Assembly (NCBI RefSeq): GCF_954871325.1
Contig: NC_088776.1
Coordinates: 20,088,052 to 20,152,051, forward strand
Direction: 5' to 3'
Source of the DNA: Gordionus sp. m RMFG-2023
Lineage: Eukaryota; Nematomorpha; Gordioida; Chordodea; Parachordodidae
DNA length: 64,000 bases
Below the pieces are notes generated by a model. That model did no database searches. It saw nothing but the letters and a program-made list of their open reading frames with translations, and was not told the origin of the DNA. Made by a program: the position numbers and the translations under genes. This document shows, one piece after another, positions 61,501 through 64,000 of this stretch. How positions within the stretch are numbered: position 1 is the stretch's first letter; each line of letters starts with the position of its first letter.

Positions 61501-62021
61501 ATGCATCGATTATATTTGACAATATGTTTTTTAAAAAAATATCTATATGCTTTATGCTTTATATTTTCTATTTTAATTTTTTTTTTAAAAAATACCAAGT
61601 ATTTTTATCAAATGTTAGCCATCTAAGCTTACTAATGACAAATATTCTAAAATATTGCTTGCAGATATAGCTAAAAAAAATTATAACTATAGCTAAAAAC
61701 ATTTTTTAAAGGTAGCTTGTGGATAACTAGATTTCTAATGTAACTATGTCCATCTTGATAATATTTGCTATCTCAAAAAAAATATATAAAATAAATTTTA
61801 GTTCAAACCGACTATTTGGGTAAATTAAATTATTTTTCTTTCCCCCATATAAGAATAAGAGGTACTTCAAAGGCCTCGTTGAGAGAATTCAATTTAGCCA
61901 GGGCCTGTATCGAAATGGTCATGAAATAGGCGGAATCGAATTCCGGATCGATTAGTTCCAAATCTTCTTTAACCGGATTTATTTTCATGTTATCGATAGA
62001 CATTTCGTCTTCGAACGAACT
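40533..62021 (-). CDS. EXOC4: EXOC4, exocyst complex component 4 (Sec8), 5' part off window
   Basis: Subunit of the octameric exocyst that tethers secretory vesicles to the plasma membrane (known). Exons, 5' to 3': 62021-61866, 60385-60315, 58784-58691, 58411-58286, 55534-55385, 54803-54649, 54494-54307, 54069-53833, 53305-53127, 52561-52446, 49749-49631, 47849-47801, 46998-46712, 46130-45979, 44332-44043, 41792-41601, 40614-40533. They total 2,643 nt (881 codons including TGA) in continuous phase. Matches to human Sec8 include VKEDLEL, FAKFWSISRAH, KYAREQRK, SATWAKDEDI, HESLEWLA, HLELRVHCF, EGLGHLIS, LQQNLTNIT, YYEMLY and, in the last exon, QFKRLEEVL. The N-terminal 230-250 residues (the Sec8 N-terminal domain) should be right of 62,021; none was found before 64,000. 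The acceptor of the first listed exon is the least certain junction. Confidence 0.94.
42012..43899 (-). mobile_element. hAT transposon, degraded, with 8-bp target duplication ATCAGGAG
   Basis: Flanked exactly by ATCAGGAG (42,004-42,011 and 43,900-43,907). TIR CAGAGACCTGCAG is nearly perfect at both ends. GGCCCGGCCCGG arrays lie just inside each end (42,038-42,175 and 43,734-43,885). On the minus strand at 42,833-43,024 is a hAT dimerisation domain (EWWAAHQSEFP, CERNFSTTGRILEERR, EKVDMLLFLHDNL). The rest of the transposase is missing or unrecognisable. Length 1,888 bp. Lies within the EXOC4 intron between the exons at 44,043 and 41,792. Confidence 0.9.
43403..43577. repeat. Direct repeat pair, about 75 bp each, inside the hAT
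   Basis: The segments at about 43,403-43,475 and 43,503-43,577 are near-identical (both contain ATTCCTTTATTTGATTGT and ATTTAGATATGAATTATA). They are separated by about 27 bp. An internal tandem duplication of element sequence is the simplest reading. Confidence 0.75.
44960..45835. mobile_element. Fold-back-like element with long imperfect inverted repeats
   Basis: About 44,960-45,200 pairs with the reverse complement of about 45,640-45,835. Shared words include AAATGATCT, TTAGAAAGATTAAT, TTATATNATCTTTATCTAAAAATC and TATTAAAATCTTTTAGTTT. Arms are some 200 bp, with a unique centre of about 440 bp. No coding sequence. A 19-bp unit is duplicated in the right arm (GATTTTTAGATAAAGAT). Outer limits are approximate; in the EXOC4 intron 45,978-44,333. 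Confidence 0.65.
47380..47630. other. EXOC4 intron segment with a 12-base G run
   Basis: A run of G at about 47,398-47,409 within AT-rich intron sequence. No element boundaries found. Confidence 0.5.
48018..48222. mobile_element. Short MITE-like element, GGTGTCGCCAG / TGGCATCGTTAG ends
   Basis: TCAAAGGTGTCGCCAG on the left and, reversed, TCAGTGGCATCGTTAG on the right match at about 10 of 16 positions. They resemble the GCGTAGCC ends of the 5,930 and 18,118 elements. GGGGGCCC lies inside the left end. Target duplication doubtful. Confidence 0.45.
48530..48960. repeat. Imperfect tandem repeat, unit about 160 bp
   Basis: CCAATATCTAACTAACCTTA and CCAATATCTGGCAACCTTTT begin two units that continue with similar text (AGTCCAA.AAG.TG.TTTCA). 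A third, weaker unit starts near 48,880. In the EXOC4 intron between exons at 49,631 and 47,849. Confidence 0.6.
49079..49497. mobile_element. hAT-type MITE with perfect 8-bp target duplication GCCGAAGG
   Basis: GCCGAAGG at 49,071-49,078 and 49,498-49,505. TIR CAGGGATCTTCATG and, reversed, CAGAGACCTTCATG. GGCCCAGG/GGCCCGG-type words fill both ends, including GGGCCGGGCCGGCCC near the right end. 419 bp, non-coding, in an EXOC4 intron. Confidence 0.9.
49750..52445 (-). other. EXOC4 intron between exons at 52,446 and 49,749
   Basis: 2.7 kb of AT-rich intron. It includes an 11-base G run near 49,876 and a plus-strand open frame of 62 codons at 51,204-51,392 (Lys/Ser-rich, no family recognised) that I do not call a gene. 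Confidence 0.7.
52631..52663 (+). other. G-quadruplex-capable G-rich tract
   Basis: Five or more runs of three to six G separated by single A or T (GGGGAGGGGTGGGGAGGGGG and onward). It fits the canonical four-run pattern with loops of one base. Lies on the strand opposite the EXOC4 transcript, in an intron. Confidence 0.75.
53127..62021 (-). CDS. EXOC4: EXOC4 exons, N-proximal half in window (nine exons)
   Basis: The first exon aligns with human ...IKEDLEL...GLAKL. The 71-bp exon 60,385-60,315 (SMQSDLCSIVLITAHEIK) is weakly conserved but is the only frame-correct bridge to the 58.7-kb exon. Exons 58.7k and 58.4k give NAQYNNPTNP and LLETLFAKFW. Exon 55.5k has an Ser/Pro-rich start, then DVWSFIQGVIQ. 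Exon 54.8k begins MTLIEYLAIESSS. Exon 54.5k has VLALNAHKYAREQRK. Exon 54.07k has VCKPSIKNL and CLLYSFFNDYVREIYL. Exon 53.3k has GPEAWKAL and MPDYSNQFLLMNC. The donor of 58,411-58,286 (GTTTTA) is poor and might be shifted by a few codons. Confidence 0.9.
55020..55256. mobile_element. hAT-type MITE, AACCCG-word type
   Basis: AGATGTGAACCCGAACCCGG at the left is matched in inverse by CGGGTTCGGGTTCACATCT at the right. Further CCCGGG words near 55,120-55,150. About 237 bp. Target duplication not resolved. In the EXOC4 intron 55,384-54,804 side (between exons 55,385 and 54,803). Confidence 0.7.
56805..57619 (-). mobile_element. hAT deletion derivative with perfect target duplication AACAGAAC
   Basis: AACAGAAC at 56,797-56,804 and 57,620-57,627. 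Ends CAGGGATCCAAACCG and, reversed, CAGGGTTCCAACCCG. CGGTTCGGTTC words fill both ends (56,826-56,935 and 57,490-57,610). The minus strand near 57,120-57,245 keeps a hAT C-terminal piece (ILSPYRYNLSETNFENIFVV). 815 bp, in an EXOC4 intron. Confidence 0.88.
58125..58261. mobile_element. hAT end, GTATCTG type
   Basis: GTATCTG/GTATCTTGTATCTG words followed by an end reading, reversed, TAGAGCCCTGCACGCAAGGA. The terminal motif equals that of the 60,464 element. No partner end found, so a solo or truncated copy. Confidence 0.5.
59489..59868. repeat. Identical 2 x 190-bp tandem duplication
   Basis: 59,489-59,678 and 59,679-59,868 are the same base for base as far as I can read. Each unit carries a hAT-like right end (TACGGCCCGGGCTAGTCTCTG). 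In the EXOC4 intron between 60,315 and 58,784. Confidence 0.95.
60464..61326. mobile_element. hAT element, CCCGAGCC type, with nested MITE
   Basis: Left TAGAGTCCTACA and, reversed, right TGGAGCCCTGCA. Flanks TCGGTAGG (60,456-60,463) and TCGGTAAG (61,327-61,334), 7 of 8. CCCGGCCCGAGC and GACCCGAGCCC words near the ends. No transposase recognised. The 60,752-61,048 segment is a different element inserted later. In the EXOC4 intron upstream of the 60,385 exon. Confidence 0.82.
60752..61048. mobile_element. TAGTGATG MITE nested in the hAT
   Basis: TAGTGATGCAAAATCG and, reversed, TAGTGATGAAAATCG. Flanks AAACATTT and TGACATTT agree at 6 of 8. Interior has several copies of GAGCCGATTTTTA, GGCTAACTCAATATTTT and its inverse, shared with the 19,545 and 62,369 copies. 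Confidence 0.75.
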
Positions 62022-62368
62022 CTGACCAGAAACGGCAAATAATTTTTCTTTACGTTTTTTTTTAAAGTATTTTTTATAATTAACTCAAAAAATTTATAAG
62101 TAAATATTTTGAATATTCGTCTAATTTGAAATGTCGTTGAAGTTATGTCGTAGTCCTAGCGATTAAAATTATATCGAGCGATTTTAATACTATGCAATAA
62201 AAGTCGCGCAACACCTATCCAATTATCATTTTTTCACGAAATTCAAGCTTAAAATTCAATTTCCTTCTCCACAGTTTACTTTTTTATACGTAAAATTATT
62301 TAGACAAACATATTCAAAATGATTTTTTTCTCTCTCTTTATCTGTTTATTTTATTAATATAATAAAAT
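62022..62368 (-). other. EXOC4 intron start, nothing recognised
   Basis: Sequence upstream of the most 5' EXOC4 exon I can support. AT-rich, no exon seen. Confidence 0.6.
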
Positions 62369-62572
62369 TAGAGTTGTTAAACGGCTCGATTTGAGCCGAT
62401 TTCTATAAACGGCTAACTAAATATTTTGGCCAGAAAAATATTGTCTATAGATGTTTAAACCTTTGTGCCACCTAAGTGCAAAAACTTAAGACTTGCACAA
62501 TAATTTTCCTAATAAAATATTGAGTTAGCCGTTTTTAATAATCTGCTCAAAATGAGCCGTTTAACAATAATA
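62369..62572. mobile_element. AACGGCTC-type MITE
   Basis: TAGAGTTGTTAAACGGCTCG and, reversed, TATTATTGTTAAACGGCTC at the two ends, with inner inverted ACGGCTAACTAAATATTTT. About 204 bp. Flanking 8-mers do not match. Confidence 0.7.
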
Positions 62573-64000
62573 TTTGTTGTTATCGGAATGATTTTTTCTT
62601 TTATTTAGGTTGCGTTCAAACCCAGTTTCGAAAATTTTAAAAGTTTTAAATATTTAAAAACCTAATGATAAAGTTTTGAAAATTTCACAAATATGTTTTG
62701 GACATATTTTTATTTTTCTTCTACCTTTTACCTCCCGTCGGCGTTGTTGCGCCCACAGGTAACTTCAGCCTGCCCAAAAATTCATAGCTGGGCTCTTAAC
62801 TTCCAAATTTATTAACCCAATTAAATGAGTCCAAGCGTAGATCTATTGTTTTATATAACGAAAAGGGCAAAGCGCTTAATATGACGTAAAAATGTAATTT
62901 TTTCAATGAATTTTTTGACGTAATAAAAATGCAATTTTTTAATGTTGTAAAAATGTAAATTTTTCTTTTATATACTGATAGAAGAGTAACTACAAAAATT
63001 TTCCTTTCAGAGTTACTATCATATTTTTTCTTTCCAGTTCATCGAAAGATTCAAAAAGTGGTCTAATTTTATAAACTAGTGTTTAATTTGTTCTAAACAT
63101 TATAATCCGGTGGGTTTAAATCAGGGAATTTAAAGGACCATTAAGAGATTTTTATAAATCGTGGGTAATTGGACAAAAATTTTTATATGGATATTAAGCG
63201 CTATGAGAGGGAGCTTTATCTTGCACAAATATCATATTTAATCGTCAAATAAAAACTTGGCATTGTGGTAAAAGTTCTTTCATGTGAATTATATAAACAT
63301 CATGAAATTTTATCAGTATAAAATCTTTCGATAACATTTCAATTTACAAAATTAAAATTTTATTTTGTTAAGCGTTAAAAGAAAGAGTTTCATAAGCAGA
63401 TTCTTTGACAGCCTAAATATCTTGTGTTATACTTTATAATTATGGAAAAATTTTGTAAAAAGGCGAGCGTCCGGCTATAGTTCATCATAATCGGAATCCA
63501 TCTAGATGTTTACAAAGGACGGATTTTAACTTGTCAGCCGACGCTGATAGGGCGCGGTTTTTTTATTTTTTAAATAAAATTGCCCAGCGCTGGACCGGGT
63601 TCGAGGCCTAACTATATAGTATAAAATAATTCACTGATATTATTTTCAAATAAGTCTATCCGACCGAAGCTGGAAAACACTTGAACAATTTCTGACTATG
63701 ACTATATTACTAGAATATGATTAATTATTAGTAACTTACATTTATATTTGAGTTTCGCCCAAATAAAAAATGATAGGACCTGTGTCACCCTACTTTTAGT
63801 ACTATAAATCATACTATAAAAATAACGCTAGCAAAGATATAACCTAACAAGATTAAATATCAAAAGAAATGAGAGATCAATTAATATTGGTTAATTTGAA
63901 ATATGTTCTAACTCCATTTTTGGTGTCAATAAAATTGAGTTAAATCAAAATCTTATCCTTTGGGATCCTTTACGCCTTTTCATATTAAAAAAATTCTCAA
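62573..64000. other. Right edge, no gene recognised
   Basis: Should contain EXOC4 intron sequence if the gene is normal. GC-rich patch near 63,535-63,615 (CAGCCGACGCTGATAGGGCG; GCCCAGCGCTGGACCGGG) resembles a decayed hAT end. No EXOC4 N-terminal exon found. Confidence 0.5.

Noticed and set aside
1-64000. CRISPR arrays, operons, tRNA or rRNA genes
   Set aside because: The intron-exon structure is eukaryotic. I found no regularly spaced array and no convincing tRNA box A/B pair.

Overview
This is a strongly AT-rich, intron-rich animal nuclear window. It holds two conserved single-copy host genes on the minus strand, in a matrix of transposable elements. In transcription order they are EXOC4 (exocyst subunit Sec8; about 62,021 down to 40,533, 5' end outside the window) and ASCC3 (Ski2-like helicase of the ASC-1 complex; 31,819 down to 9,570, 3' end outside the window). 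I reconstructed 17 EXOC4 exons and 26 ASCC3 exons by matching translations to the remembered human proteins and choosing GT/AG junctions. In both genes the reading phase carries through every junction without a break, so both look functional. The organism cannot be named from this. Tiny 5' introns (40-53 nt) beside kilobase introns further 3' in ASCC3 have been described in flatworms, but that is only a hint.

Layout: 1-9,569 has no exon I could find. It holds rearranged Ty3/gypsy-type LTR fossil pieces (about 2,619-5,790) and a decayed hAT element with TTF/ZMYM-like transposase remains (5,930-9,226) carrying a nested MITE. 9,570-31,819 is ASCC3, its introns filled with MITEs, a composite hAT that swallowed a Ty3/gypsy piece (21,766-23,545) and a young near-complete hAT with transposase (25,711-28,345). 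31,820-40,450 is intergenic: a decayed LINE split by a hAT insertion (32,000-36,200) and a hAT of the TAACGCG type (38,058-39,757). 40,450-62,021 is EXOC4, with further hATs (42,012-43,899; 49,079-49,497; 56,805-57,619; 60,464-61,326), a fold-back element (about 44,960-45,835) and an identical 190-bp tandem duplication (59,489-59,868). 62,022-64,000 shows one MITE and nothing else recognised.

The two host genes have unrelated jobs: ASCC3 in alkylation repair and ribosome quality control, EXOC4 in vesicle tethering. Nothing suggests co-regulation beyond shared strand. The most distinctive feature is a diversified hAT community. Many copies share one design (short TIR, 8-bp target duplication, ends packed with short GC-rich words), but each lineage uses a different word.
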